In this document: positions 7,785 to 14,750 of the stretch, piece by piece | Layout: each line of letters opens with the position of its first letter | Position numbering within the stretch: position 1 is the stretch's first letter | Source: DATFWC01 sp045801465 | GTDB lineage: Bacteria; Pseudomonadota; Alphaproteobacteria; Rhizobiales; Xanthobacteraceae | Reading direction: 5' to 3' | Assembly: GCA_045801465.1 (NCBI GenBank) | Contig: JBJMSU010000243.1 | Span: forward strand, 1 to 17,768 | Length of the DNA: 17,768 nt | The notes under the pieces: model-generated | What the model saw: only the letters and a program-made list of their open reading frames with translations | Databases searched by the model: none | Told to the model about the DNA's origin: nothing | Position numbers and translations under genes: made by a program

Positions 7785-7800
7785 AGGAGGAAGGCTCGTG
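7785..7800 (+). promoter_or_regulatory. Ribosome-binding site and GTG start of dxs
   Basis: AGGAGG at 7785-7790 lies 7 nt before GTG at 7798-7800. This near-perfect site decides the start: the frame is open for another 86 codons upstream, but those overlap the pirin gene and show no family similarity. Confidence 0.85.
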
Positions 7801-9720
7801 CCTCAATCCTCGAAGACCCCACTGCTCGACCGGGTTCACACGCCGGACGATTTGCGTCGCATGCCCGAGAACCAGCTGCGCCAGCTCGCCGATGAGCTGC
7901 GCCAGGAGACCATTTCCGCGGTCTCGGTCACCGGCGGCCATCTCGGCGCGGGCTTAGGCGTCGTCGAACTGACGGTGGCGCTCCACTACGTGTTCGATAC
8001 GCCGCGCGACAGGCTCATCTGGGACGTCGGTCATCAGGCCTATCCGCACAAGATCCTCACCGGCCGCCGCGATCGCATCCGCACGCTGCGCCAGGGCGGC
8101 GGCCTGTCCGGATTCACCAAGCGCGCCGAGAGCGAGTACGACCCGTTCGGCGCCGCCCATTCGTCGACCTCGATCTCCTCCGGGTTGGGGATGGCGGTCG
8201 CGCGCGATCTCGACGGCAAGAACAACAACGTCATCGCCGTGATCGGCGACGGCGCCATGTCGGCAGGCATGGCCTACGAGGCGATGAACAATGCCGGCGC
8301 GATGGACAGCCGCCTAATCGTCGTCCTCAACGACAACGACATGTCCATTGCGCCGCCGGTCGGCGCCATGTCGGCCTATCTTGCGCGCCTGATCTCCGGG
8401 CGCACGTACCGGGCGATCCGCCGCATCGCCAAACAGGTCGCCAAGGTGCTGCCGAAATATTTCGAATGGCGGGTGCTGCGCCTGGAAGAGTTCGCGCGCA
8501 GCTTCGTCACCGGCGGGACGCTGTTCGAGGAGCTCGGCTTCTTCTATGTCGGCCCGATCGACGGCCACAACATCGACCACCTGCTGCCGGTGTTGAAGAA
8601 CGTGCGCGACGCCAAGAGCGGGCCGATCCTCGTGCACGTGGTGACGCAGAAGGGCAAGGGCTATGCCCCGGCGGAGGCTTCGGCCGATAAGTATCACGGG
8701 GTGGTCAAGTTCGACGTCGCCACCGGCGCCCAGGCCAAGTCGAAATCGAACGCGCCGCAATATACCAAGGTCTTCGCCCAGAGCCTGATCAAGGAGGCCC
8801 GGAAGGACAACAAGATCGTCGCCATCACGGCGGCCATGCCATCGGGCACCGGCCTCGATCTGTTCGGCGCCGAGTTCCCCGACCGCTGCTTCGACGTCGG
8901 CATCGCCGAGCAGCATGGGGTGACGTTCGCGGCCGGCCTGGCGACGGAAGGATACAAGCCGTTCGCCACGATCTATTCGACCTTCCTGCAGCGCGCCTAC
9001 GACCAGGTCGTGCACGACGTCGCCATTCAACGGCTGCCGGTGCGCTTTGCCATGGATCGCGCCGGCCTGGTCGGCGCCGATGGTCCGACCCATGCCGGTT
9101 CGTTCGATGTCGCCTACCTCGGCTGCCTGCCCGGCTTCGTCGTCATGGCCGCCGCCGATGAGGCGGAGCTGGTGCACATGGTCGCCACGGCGGCGGCGAT
9201 CGACGACCGGCCGTCGGCGTTGCGCTACCCGCGCGGAGAAGGCGTCGGCGTCGACATGCCGGAGGAGGGCGTACCGCTCGAGATCGGACGCGGTCGCATC
9301 GTGCGCGAGGGTACCTCGGTCGCGCTCCTCTCCTTCGGGGCGCGCCTGAGCGAATGCCTCGCCGCCGCCGAGGAGCTTGCCGCGTTCGGTCTGTCGACCA
9401 CGGTCGCCGACGCGCGCTTCGCCAAGCCGCTCGACACCGATCTGGTGCTGCGCCTGGCGCGCGAGCACGAGGTGCTCATCACCATCGAGGAGAGCGCCAT
9501 CGGCGGCTTTGCCGCCCACGTCATGCAGGCGTTGGCCGAACATGGGGCGCTCGATCGCGGTCTGAAGATCCGCTCCATGCTGCTTCCCGACACCTTCATC
9601 GACCAGGACAGCCCGGCGGCGATGTACGCCAAAGCCGGTCTCGACGCTAAGGCTATCGTGGCCAAGGTGTTCGAGGCGCTCGGCAAGGATTTGGCGGTGG
9701 CTCGCGGCAAGCTTGCCTGA
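7798..9720 (+). CDS. dxs: 1-deoxy-D-xylulose-5-phosphate synthase
   Basis: 640 aa, normal for DXS. Thiamine-diphosphate enzyme condensing pyruvate with glyceraldehyde 3-phosphate to DXP, the first and flux-setting step of the MEP pathway and also a source for thiamine and pyridoxal in many bacteria. Motifs: GGHLGAGLG with active-site His48, WDVGHQAYPHKILTGRR, the ThDP/Mg site from GDGAMSAG (Gly150-Asp151-Gly152) to Asn164-Asn165, the pyrimidine-domain DVGIAEQHGVTFAAGLA with catalytic Glu371, DRAGLVGADGPTHAG, and the transketolase C-terminal domain. It starts with GTG behind a strong ribosome site. No ispA precedes it; the gene upstream is a pirin. It is followed by a strong two-way terminator and, past the small DUF6496 gene, by tlyA. 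Confidence 0.97.
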   Translation: MPQSSKTPLLDRVHTPDDLRRMPENQLRQLADELRQETISAVSVTGGHLGAGLGVVELTVALHYVFDTPRDRLIWDVGHQAYPHKILTGRRDRIRTLRQGGGLSGFTKRAESEYDPFGAAHSSTSISSGLGMAVARDLDGKNNNVIAVIGDGAMSAGMAYEAMNNAGAMDSRLIVVLNDNDMSIAPPVGAMSAYLARLISGRTYRAIRRIAKQVAKVLPKYFEWRVLRLEEFARSFVTGGTLFEELGFFYVGPIDGHNIDHLLPVLKNVRDAKSGPILVHVVTQKGKGYAPAEASADKYHGVVKFDVATGAQAKSKSNAPQYTKVFAQSLIKEARKDNKIVAITAAMPSGTGLDLFGAEFPDRCFDVGIAEQHGVTFAAGLATEGYKPFATIYSTFLQRAYDQVVHDVAIQRLPVRFAMDRAGLVGADGPTHAGSFDVAYLGCLPGFVVMAAADEAELVHMVATAAAIDDRPSALRYPRGEGVGVDMPEEGVPLEIGRGRIVREGTSVALLSFGARLSECLAAAEELAAFGLSTTVADARFAKPLDTDLVLRLAREHEVLITIEESAIGGFAAHVMQALAEHGALDRGLKIRSMLLPDTFIDQDSPAAMYAKAGLDAKAIVAKVFEALGKDLAVARGKLA

Positions 9721-9754
9721 GTCCCTGCGCGAGCTCACGACAAATGGAATACAA

Positions 9755-9782
9755 AGAGCCGGGCCTTCTTGGGCCCGGCTCT
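9755..9782. terminator. Strong two-way terminator between dxs and the DUF6496 gene
   Basis: AGAGCCGGGCC (9755-9765) and GGCCCGGCTCT (9772-9782) form a perfect 11-bp stem around a 6-nt loop. On the minus strand the stem is followed by TTGTATT, a fair U-tract; on the plus strand by CTGATTTG, which is weaker. It lies between the ends of two convergent genes, as expected for a shared terminator. Confidence 0.8.
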
Positions 9783-9799
9783 CTGATTTGCCGATGCGA

Positions 9800-10000
9800 T
9801 CAGCTGCGCTTGCGCCTGGATGATTTTTTCTTCGGGACCTTTTTGCCCTTGCGGCGCGCCTCCGAAAGCCCGATGGCGATCGCCTGCTTGCGGCTCTTCA
9901 CCTTTTTTCCGCTGCGGCCGCTCTTGAGCGTTCCCTTCTTGCGTTTGCGCATCGCGCGCTTGACATCGCCGGACGCACTTTTCGAGTATTTCCGTGCCAT
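9800..10000 (-). CDS. Small basic DUF6496 family protein
   Basis: 66 aa, of which about 29 are lysine or arginine. The segment GTLKSGRSGKKVKSRKQAIAIGLSEARRKGKKVPKKK matches what I remember as the conserved DUF6496 core; the family's function is unknown to me. The high charge and lack of a signal peptide suggest a nucleic-acid-binding, cytoplasmic protein, but this is inference. The ATG at 10000 follows AAGGTGAT on the minus strand, a clear ribosome site. The gene is convergent with dxs and divergent from tlyA (133-bp spacer), so it is a single-gene unit. A lysine-rich composition alone would be weak evidence, but the RBS, terminator and conserved central motif make it a real gene. Confidence 0.85.
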   Translation of the reverse strand: MARKYSKSASGDVKRAMRKRKKGTLKSGRSGKKVKSRKQAIAIGLSEARRKGKKVPKKKSSRRKRS

Positions 10001-10133
10001 GGATCACCTTTGCAACGACATGATGGTCGCTTGAACAACACCGGCTGCTCACCTGACATCGAAGGCGAGCCGCGCCAAACAAACCACTCATCGCACCAGA
10101 TGTTCCCTTGAGCGGGCTTTGCTAAGGAGCTGC

Positions 10134-10925
10134 ATGCGACGTCAGCGCGTCGACCGGCTGCTGGTCGAGCGCGGCTTGTTCGAAAGCCGCGCCAAGGCTC
10201 AAGCTGCGATTGCCGCCGGTCTGGTGAGCGCCGACGGGACTGCCGTCCACCGCGCCTCCGACGAGGTGCCCGTCGACGCCGTGCTCCGCGCAGAGGCCGT
10301 GCACCCTTGGGTGTCACGCGGCGGTCTCAAGCTTGATGCCGCGCTCGATCGGTTCGGCTTCGATCCACAGGGCCGTGTCTGCCTCGACGTCGGTGCCTCC
10401 ACCGGCGGCTTCACGCAGGTGCTGCTCGCGCGCGGCGCGCGGCGCGTCTATGCGGTGGATGTCGGCCGCGAGCAGCTCGATGCCAAGCTGAAGGCGCGCG
10501 CCGAGATCGTCTCTCTCGAACAGACCGACATCCGCAGTCTCGATCCCGGCAGCTTGCCCGAGGCTCCGGATTTCGTCACCGTCGACGTGAGCTTCATCTC
10601 GCTCAAGCTCGTGCTGGGGCACGCGCTCGCCCTCGCGCGGGCGCCTGCGCAAGCCGTGGTGCTGATCAAGCCCCAATTCGAGGCCGGCCGCCGTCATCTC
10701 AAGAAAGGCATCGTGCGCGATCCTTCGGTCCATGCGCTGGTATGCGAGGAGATCGGCGCATTCATTCGATCGCTCGGCTGGCACGTGATCGACATCGTGC
10801 CGTCGCCGATTGCGGGAAGCGATGGCAATCGCGAGTTTCTCCTCGGGGCTAGTGCCGCCGATTTGAAGTTCCTACAACGCCTGCCGCAACATCGTATAGG
10901 AACTTCAAATCGAAAGCGGCACTAG
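10134..10925 (+). CDS. tlyA: TlyA family rRNA 2'-O-methyltransferase, 3' end extended by a repeat element
   Basis: 263 aa. TlyA methylates ribose 2'-OH groups of rRNA (C1920 of 23S, and C1409 of 16S in type II members), which affects capreomycin sensitivity; some are also called hemolysins. An S4 RNA-binding domain (about residues 3-60, RVDRLLVERGLFESRAKAQAAI) is followed by an FtsJ-like domain with the SAM motif DVGASTGGF (85-93), TVDVSFISL and LIKPQFEAGR. The ATG at 10134 is preceded by AAGGAG. The family normally ends just after GNREFL-x-GA; here the last 24 residues, from Ser240 on, and the TAG stop are encoded by hairpin A of a composite repeat (10849-10925), so the tail has no family counterpart. 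The RNA methyltransferase gene follows in the same direction. Confidence 0.93.
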   Translation: MRRQRVDRLLVERGLFESRAKAQAAIAAGLVSADGTAVHRASDEVPVDAVLRAEAVHPWVSRGGLKLDAALDRFGFDPQGRVCLDVGASTGGFTQVLLARGARRVYAVDVGREQLDAKLKARAEIVSLEQTDIRSLDPGSLPEAPDFVTVDVSFISLKLVLGHALALARAPAQAVVLIKPQFEAGRRHLKKGIVRDPSVHALVCEEIGAFIRSLGWHVIDIVPSPIAGSDGNREFLLGASAADLKFLQRLPQHRIGTSNRKRH

Positions 10926-11011
10926 AATCATATGCTTGCTAGTGCTCCGATTCCGAAGTTCGTGTCAGAGGGTGCTGCCATGCATCACGAACTTCGGAAG
11001 CGGGGCACGAG
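10849..11011 (+). repeat. Composite two-hairpin repeat, copy 1 (A then B)
   Basis: 163 bp. Hairpin A, 10849-10925: ends CTAGTGCCGC / GCGGCACTAG, then CGATTTGAAGTTCCTA (10859-10874) pairing with its complement at 10897-10912 around a 22-nt loop; the right arm has 3 extra bases (AAA). A 13-nt linker (10926-10938) follows. Hairpin B, 10939-11011: CTAGTGC start, TTCCGAAGTTCGTG (10951-10964) pairing with 10986-10999 around a 21-nt loop holding CAGAGGGTGCTGC, ending GGCACGAG (one change from GGCACTAG). It overlaps the 3' end of tlyA and stops 3 nt before the GTG of the next gene. No protein-coding capacity of its own is apparent. Confidence 0.93.
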
Positions 11012-11014
11012 CGC

Positions 11015-12250
11015 GTGATCGAGCGACTGACCATTGTCCGGCTCGCGCATCGCGGCGACGGGCTGGCCGAGACGGCGGCCGGTCCCGTGTACGTGCCCTA
11101 TGCATTGCCGGGTGAGACCGTCGAAGTGGAACGGGTACCGGGCCATGCCGACCGGCGCCACCTGCTGCGGGTCGACGAGGGAAGCGACGAGCGCATCGCG
11201 CCGATTTGCCCGCACTTCGGCACCTGCGGCGGTTGCGCCGTGCAGCACTGGCGATGGGATCGTTATCGCGCCTGGAAACGCGATCTCGCGGTCACGGCGC
11301 TGGCGCAAGCCGGGCTGGCGGCGGCGGTCGACGATCTGGTCGATGCGCATGGGGATGGGCGGCGGCGCGCCGTGTTCCACGCCCGGCCCGGCAGCCGCGA
11401 TATTCTTGCAGTCGGCTTTGCGGCGCTGCGCGCGCACGACGTGGTCGCCATCGACCATTGCCCCGTTCTCGCTCCGCCCCTGGCCGGGGCCCTCGACGCG
11501 GCCTGGGACATCGCCGAGGTCTTGAAATCGGCCGGCAAACCGCTCGACATCCATGTCACCGCGAGCAATACCGGCCTCGATATCGACGTGCGCGGCTCCG
11601 GGCCGGTGGCGGCGCCCCGCCTCGCCGAGCTCGCCCGCGTGGCCGAGAAGCACAAGCTCGCGCGGTTGACGCGCCATGGCGAATTGGTCGCGCAACGCGC
11701 CGCGCCAATCGTCACGATGGGGCGTGCCACAGTGGTCCTGCCGCCCGGCGCTTTCCTGCAGGCGACCGCCGAAGGGGAAGCCGCGCTGGCGCGGCTGGTC
11801 GCAGCGCACGTCGGCGATGCGAAAAACATCGCCGACCTGTTCGCCGGCCTCGGTCCCTTCGCGCTGCGGCTCGCCGAGCGCGCCCGCGTCACCGCGGCCG
11901 ATTCGGATGCCGACGCCATTGCGGCGCTCACGCGCGCCGCCGCCACACCCGGCTTGAAGCCTGTTGTCGCCGCGGTCCGCGACCTGTTCCGCCGTCCGTT
12001 CGCGGCGAAGGAGCTCGGCTCATACGATGCGGTGGTCTTCGATCCGCCGCGCCGCGGCGCCGAGGCACAGGCGCGCGAGCTCGCCGCCGCCACCGTGCCG
12101 GTGATCGTCGCCGTCTCGTGCAATCCGGCGACGTTTGCGCGCGATGCCAACATCCTCGTCGCCGGCGGCTACCGGATGGCGCGGGTCACGCCGGTCGATC
12201 AGTTCCGCTACAGCGCGCACGTCGAGCTGGTCGCCCGCCTCGAACGCTAG
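11015..12250 (+). CDS. Class I SAM-dependent rRNA m5U methyltransferase, RumA/TrmA family
   Basis: 411 aa. Transfers methyl from SAM to C5 of a uridine in RNA (23S rRNA in RlmC/RlmD-type members). It begins with a TRAM-like beta domain (IVRLAHRGDGLAET..GPVYVPYALPGE). An iron-sulfur cluster site has Cys65, Cys71 and Cys74 (CPHFGTCGGC) and probably Cys149 (DHCPVL). The SAM-binding motif is DLFAGLGPFALRLAE from Asp274; VFDPPRRGA precedes the nucleophile Cys369 in SCNPATFARD, and HVELVARL supplies the C-terminal glutamate. Start: GTG at 11015, only 3 nt after the composite repeat; any ribosome site (GGAAG or GGGGC) would lie inside hairpin B. It is probably co-transcribed with tlyA. Which uridine is modified is not clear. 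Confidence 0.92.
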   Translation: MIERLTIVRLAHRGDGLAETAAGPVYVPYALPGETVEVERVPGHADRRHLLRVDEGSDERIAPICPHFGTCGGCAVQHWRWDRYRAWKRDLAVTALAQAGLAAAVDDLVDAHGDGRRRAVFHARPGSRDILAVGFAALRAHDVVAIDHCPVLAPPLAGALDAAWDIAEVLKSAGKPLDIHVTASNTGLDIDVRGSGPVAAPRLAELARVAEKHKLARLTRHGELVAQRAAPIVTMGRATVVLPPGAFLQATAEGEAALARLVAAHVGDAKNIADLFAGLGPFALRLAERARVTAADSDADAIAALTRAAATPGLKPVVAAVRDLFRRPFAAKELGSYDAVVFDPPRRGAEAQARELAAATVPVIVAVSCNPATFARDANILVAGGYRMARVTPVDQFRYSAHVELVARLER

Positions 12251-12270
12251 CCCTACCAACTCCATCCGAC

Positions 12271-12295
12271 AGTTTGCTGTGGTAGCCAGCAAACT
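12271..12295. repeat. Hairpin after the RNA methyltransferase gene
   Basis: AGTTTGCTG (12271-12279) pairs perfectly with CAGCAAACT (12287-12295) around 7 nt. It starts 20 bp past the stop. There is no U-tract, so it is at best a weak terminator or RNA-stabilising hairpin. AACTCCATCC flanks it on both sides (12259-12268 and 12293-12302). Confidence 0.4.
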
Positions 12296-12432
12296 CCATC
12301 CCTCCCCCGAAGGGGGAGGGTGCCGAGCGAAGCGAGGCGGGTGGGGGTGAAGTGCATCGAACGCGCTAACCCCACCCGGCCTCCGCCGGCAAAGGCCGGC
12401 GTCGGCCACCCTCCCCTAACGGGGAGGGATGG
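12296..12432. repeat. GC-rich nested palindromic intergenic repeat
   Basis: 137 bp with ends CCATCCCTCCCC / GGGGAGGGATGG. Inside lie a CTCCCCC-GAA-GGGGGAG hairpin, the phrase CGAGCGAAGCGAGGCGGGTG, and inner arms GGGTGGGG / CCCCACCC. I recognise this as an interspersed repeat type frequent between genes in Hyphomicrobiales and other alphaproteobacteria, from memory. It takes up most of the 254-bp gap between two convergent genes. The remaining 72 bp to the DUF1194 stop show only short dyads such as CGTCG-CGCA-CGACG. Confidence 0.75.
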
Positions 12433-12504
12433 AGCAAGTTGCACCTGAGCGTAACCCCGCCAACTCTGCGAATGTGGCGTCGCGCACGACGTGACGGAGT
12501 TGCG

Positions 12505-13368
12505 TTAGCGGTCCATGCCGCCCCAGCGTTGCTGCCACATGCGCTCGCCGATGGTGCAGGAGATGCGGGGAGCATCGGCGCCGGCCGGAACGACGCGCGG
12601 CTGCGGAACGAGGCCGGCGATTTCGAGCACCAGCTTGGAACGGATCGCGTCGCGGAATTTCTCCCGCTCCCTGATCGGGACCACGAAGGCGCCGGGTCCG
12701 CCGATCACGCAATCCTCGTAGTAGATATCGAGATCGGGAATATCCAAGGTGGACGGGTTGGGACGCTTGAGCATGATCGGCAGGCCGTTGATGGTGATGC
12801 CCTTGGCAATCACCTCGTCGCGCGTGATGACGACCGGCGGCCCCTGGTTGTTGGTGCCGTCGCCGGAGACGTCGATCACGCGGCGGATCCCGCGGTACCC
12901 GTTCTCGTCGAACAGCGATGCCGAGAATGTCAGCGCTCCCGAGATCGAGGTGCGGTAGGCGCGCCGCGTCGGCGCGCGGCTGATCTGTGCGGCCACCGCT
13001 TCAGCGCTGGCGCGGCCATCGATCAGCCGCCACGGCAGGACGAGCTTCTGATCGATGACGCCCGCCCACTCGACGTAGCTCACGGCGATGCGGCCGTGCA
13101 TGCCGTTCTTGAGGGCGTTGAGGAAGTCAGGCGAGGTGAGGGCCTCGACATAGCCCTCGCGCTGCAGCGCCAGCTCGTCGAGATCCATCGAATAGGAAAT
13201 GTCGACCGCGAGCACGAGCTCGACATCGACATCGAGCGAGCCGGGAACGCGGCCGCCCGGCAGGTCGGAAAAACGCGAGGGAGCCGATCCGGCAAAAGCA
13301 AGATCCAATCCGGCAATAGCCAAGGCAAGCACCGCAGGTGCCAAAATCCTCCCGGCTCGCGAATGCAT
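12505..13368 (-). CDS. Exported DUF1194 (von Willebrand factor A-like) protein
   Basis: 287 aa. An N-terminal signal peptide (hydrophobic LAPAVLALAIAGLDLAFA, residues about 9-26) is followed by a VWA-type domain: VELVLAVDISYSMD carries a MIDAS DxSxS motif at Asp56-Ser58-Ser60, and RRVIDVSGDGTNNQGP is the second conserved strand and loop. These features match the DUF1194 family of alphaproteobacterial periplasmic proteins, whose function is unknown; a metal-dependent protein-binding role is inferred from the fold. Two cysteines (in YEDCVIGG and RISCTIGE) could form a disulfide in the periplasm. The ATG at 13368 follows GGAGGG with good spacing. It is 79 bp downstream of ald on the same strand, so it may be the last gene of that transcript. 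Confidence 0.88.
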   Translation of the reverse strand: MHSRAGRILAPAVLALAIAGLDLAFAGSAPSRFSDLPGGRVPGSLDVDVELVLAVDISYSMDLDELALQREGYVEALTSPDFLNALKNGMHGRIAVSYVEWAGVIDQKLVLPWRLIDGRASAEAVAAQISRAPTRRAYRTSISGALTFSASLFDENGYRGIRRVIDVSGDGTNNQGPPVVITRDEVIAKGITINGLPIMLKRPNPSTLDIPDLDIYYEDCVIGGPGAFVVPIREREKFRDAIRSKLVLEIAGLVPQPRVVPAGADAPRISCTIGERMWQQRWGGMDR

Positions 13369-13447
13369 TCAACCCTCCACGTCGCCCGGGCGCATGTTGG
13401 CATGACAAACGCGCGATGCAAAGCGGGGAAGGGGGCGTAGGATGGCT

Positions 13448-14566
13448 TCACATCTTCAAAGCAGCTTCGGCGCGGACGTAGGGCAGCTTCAGGGCGTTCG
13501 CCACCGCCTTGTGGGTCACCTGTCCCTCGTGAACGTTCAGTCCTTCGCGCAAATGCGCATCCTCGGCGAGCGCCACGCGAAGCCCCTTGTCGGCCAGCGC
13601 GAGAACGAACGGCAGCGTCACGTTGTTGAGGGCGAACGTCGACGTGCGCGCCACCGCACCCGGCATGTTGGTGACGCAATAGTGGACGACGTCATCGACC
13701 ACGAAGGTCGGATGCGAGTGGGTGGTGGGACGCGAGGTTTCCGCGCAGCCGCCCTGGTCGATGGCGATGTCGACGATGACGGCGCCCGGTTTCATCGCCT
13801 TGACGGTCTCCGCGGTGATGATCTTCGGCGCCGCCGCCCCCGGGATCAGCACGGCGGCAATCACCAGGTCGCTGCGCCGGCACAGCGTCTCGATGACATC
13901 GCGGGTGGAGAAGGCGGTGCGAACGCGCGGGCCGAATTGGCCGGCAATGCGGCGCAGCGCCTCCGGATTGCGGTCGACCACGGTGACGTTCGCCCCCATG
14001 CCGAGCGCGATCAGCGCCGCATTGGCGCCGGAGACGCCGCCGCCGAGCACGAGCACGTCGGCGGGAGGAACGCCGGGCACGCCGCCCATGAGCACGCCGC
14101 GACCGCCGTTCGTCCGCTCCAGATAGTTTGCCCCGACGTGGGGAGCCATGCGGCCGGCGACCTCCGACATCGGCGTGAGCAGCGGCAGGGTTCCTTGCGC
14201 GCTGGTGACCGTCTCGTAGGCGATCGCGGTCACGCCGGAGGCGATCAGGTCCTCGGTCTGCTCGCGATCGGGCGCAAGATGCAGGTAGGTGAACAGCACC
14301 TGGCCAAGGCGCAGCTGCCGGCGCTCCGCGGCGAGCGGCTCCTTGACTTTGACGATCAGCTCGGCGCGCGCGAAGACGTCGCCCGCCGTGGCGGCGATCT
14401 TGGCGCCGGCGGCCTGGTAATCGGCGTCGGTCAGCCCGGCCCCCAGGCCGGCCCCGGTTTCAACCACCACGGCATGTCCGCTCGCGGTCAGCTCGTGCAC
14501 TGCCGAAGGCACGAGGCCGACGCGATATTCGTTGTCCTTGGTTTCTTTCGGTACGCCGATGAGCAT
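13448..14566 (-). CDS. ald: Alanine dehydrogenase
   Basis: 372 aa, normal length. NAD-dependent reversible oxidative deamination of L-alanine to pyruvate and ammonia. Substrate and catalytic residues fall at the family's canonical numbers: Arg15 in NEYRVGLVP, Lys75 in KVKEP and His96 in YLHLA. The Rossmann motif is VLVLGGGVSGANAA and the catalytic aspartate lies in VDIAIDQGG. MLIGVPKETKDNE is the standard N-terminus, so the start at 14566 is secure although no strong ribosome site precedes it. Copy 2 of the composite repeat ends 14 nt upstream, so the native leader is only that long and any promoter must lie in the repeat or in the ribBX gene, or the gene is read from upstream. Confidence 0.96.
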   Translation of the reverse strand: MLIGVPKETKDNEYRVGLVPSAVHELTASGHAVVVETGAGLGAGLTDADYQAAGAKIAATAGDVFARAELIVKVKEPLAAERRQLRLGQVLFTYLHLAPDREQTEDLIASGVTAIAYETVTSAQGTLPLLTPMSEVAGRMAPHVGANYLERTNGGRGVLMGGVPGVPPADVLVLGGGVSGANAALIALGMGANVTVVDRNPEALRRIAGQFGPRVRTAFSTRDVIETLCRRSDLVIAAVLIPGAAAPKIITAETVKAMKPGAVIVDIAIDQGGCAETSRPTTHSHPTFVVDDVVHYCVTNMPGAVARTSTFALNNVTLPFVLALADKGLRVALAEDAHLREGLNVHEGQVTHKAVANALKLPYVRAEAALKM

Positions 14567-14580
14567 GGTCCCGGTCCGAG

Positions 14581-14733
14581 CTAGTGCCGCCGATTTGAAG
14601 TTCCTACAGCGTTGCCGCGAGCTCGTTTAGGAACTTCAAACCGAAAGCGGCACTAGAAATTTAGACTTGCTAGTGCGAAGTTCGTGTCAGAGGGTGCTGC
14701 GATCTATCACGAACTTCGGAAGCGGGGCACTAG
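14581..14733 (+). repeat. Composite two-hairpin repeat, copy 2 (A then B, B shortened)
   Basis: 153 bp. Hairpin A is 14581-14656 (76 bp, ends CTAGTGCCGC / GCGGCACTAG), the linker 14657-14669 (13 nt), and hairpin B 14670-14733 (64 bp, ends CTAGTGC / GGGGCACTAG). Hairpin B lacks 9 bp from its left outer arm compared with copy 1, but its inner arms and loop (CAGAGGGTGCTGC) are unchanged. It fills nearly the whole 184-bp gap between ribBX and ald, with A facing ald. Relative to transcription of those genes it is in reverse orientation. Confidence 0.93.
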
Positions 14734-14750
14734 CCGTCGAACGCTGAACG

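Noticed and set aside
8314..9738. A 474-codon minus-strand frame opposite dxs.
   Set aside because: Its composition is that of a shadow of dxs (rich in R, G, H, D with no motif), and dxs is unambiguous.
10895..10907. GTATAGGAACTTC in the repeat equals one 13-bp arm of a yeast FRT site, with GAAGTTCCTA on the other side, suggesting an engineering scar.
   Set aside because: The opposite arm matches for only 10 bases, the spacer is far longer than the 8 bp of FRT, and two diverged copies with the same arms occur elsewhere in natural intergenic context. The likeness is coincidental.
10849..11011. An intrinsic terminator for tlyA in hairpin A or B.
   Set aside because: Neither hairpin is followed by a T-run, the loops exceed 20 nt, and the next gene starts 3 nt after B.
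13442..14584. A 380-codon plus-strand frame opposite ald.
   Set aside because: It mirrors alanine dehydrogenase codons, has no recognisable domain, and has no ribosome site.
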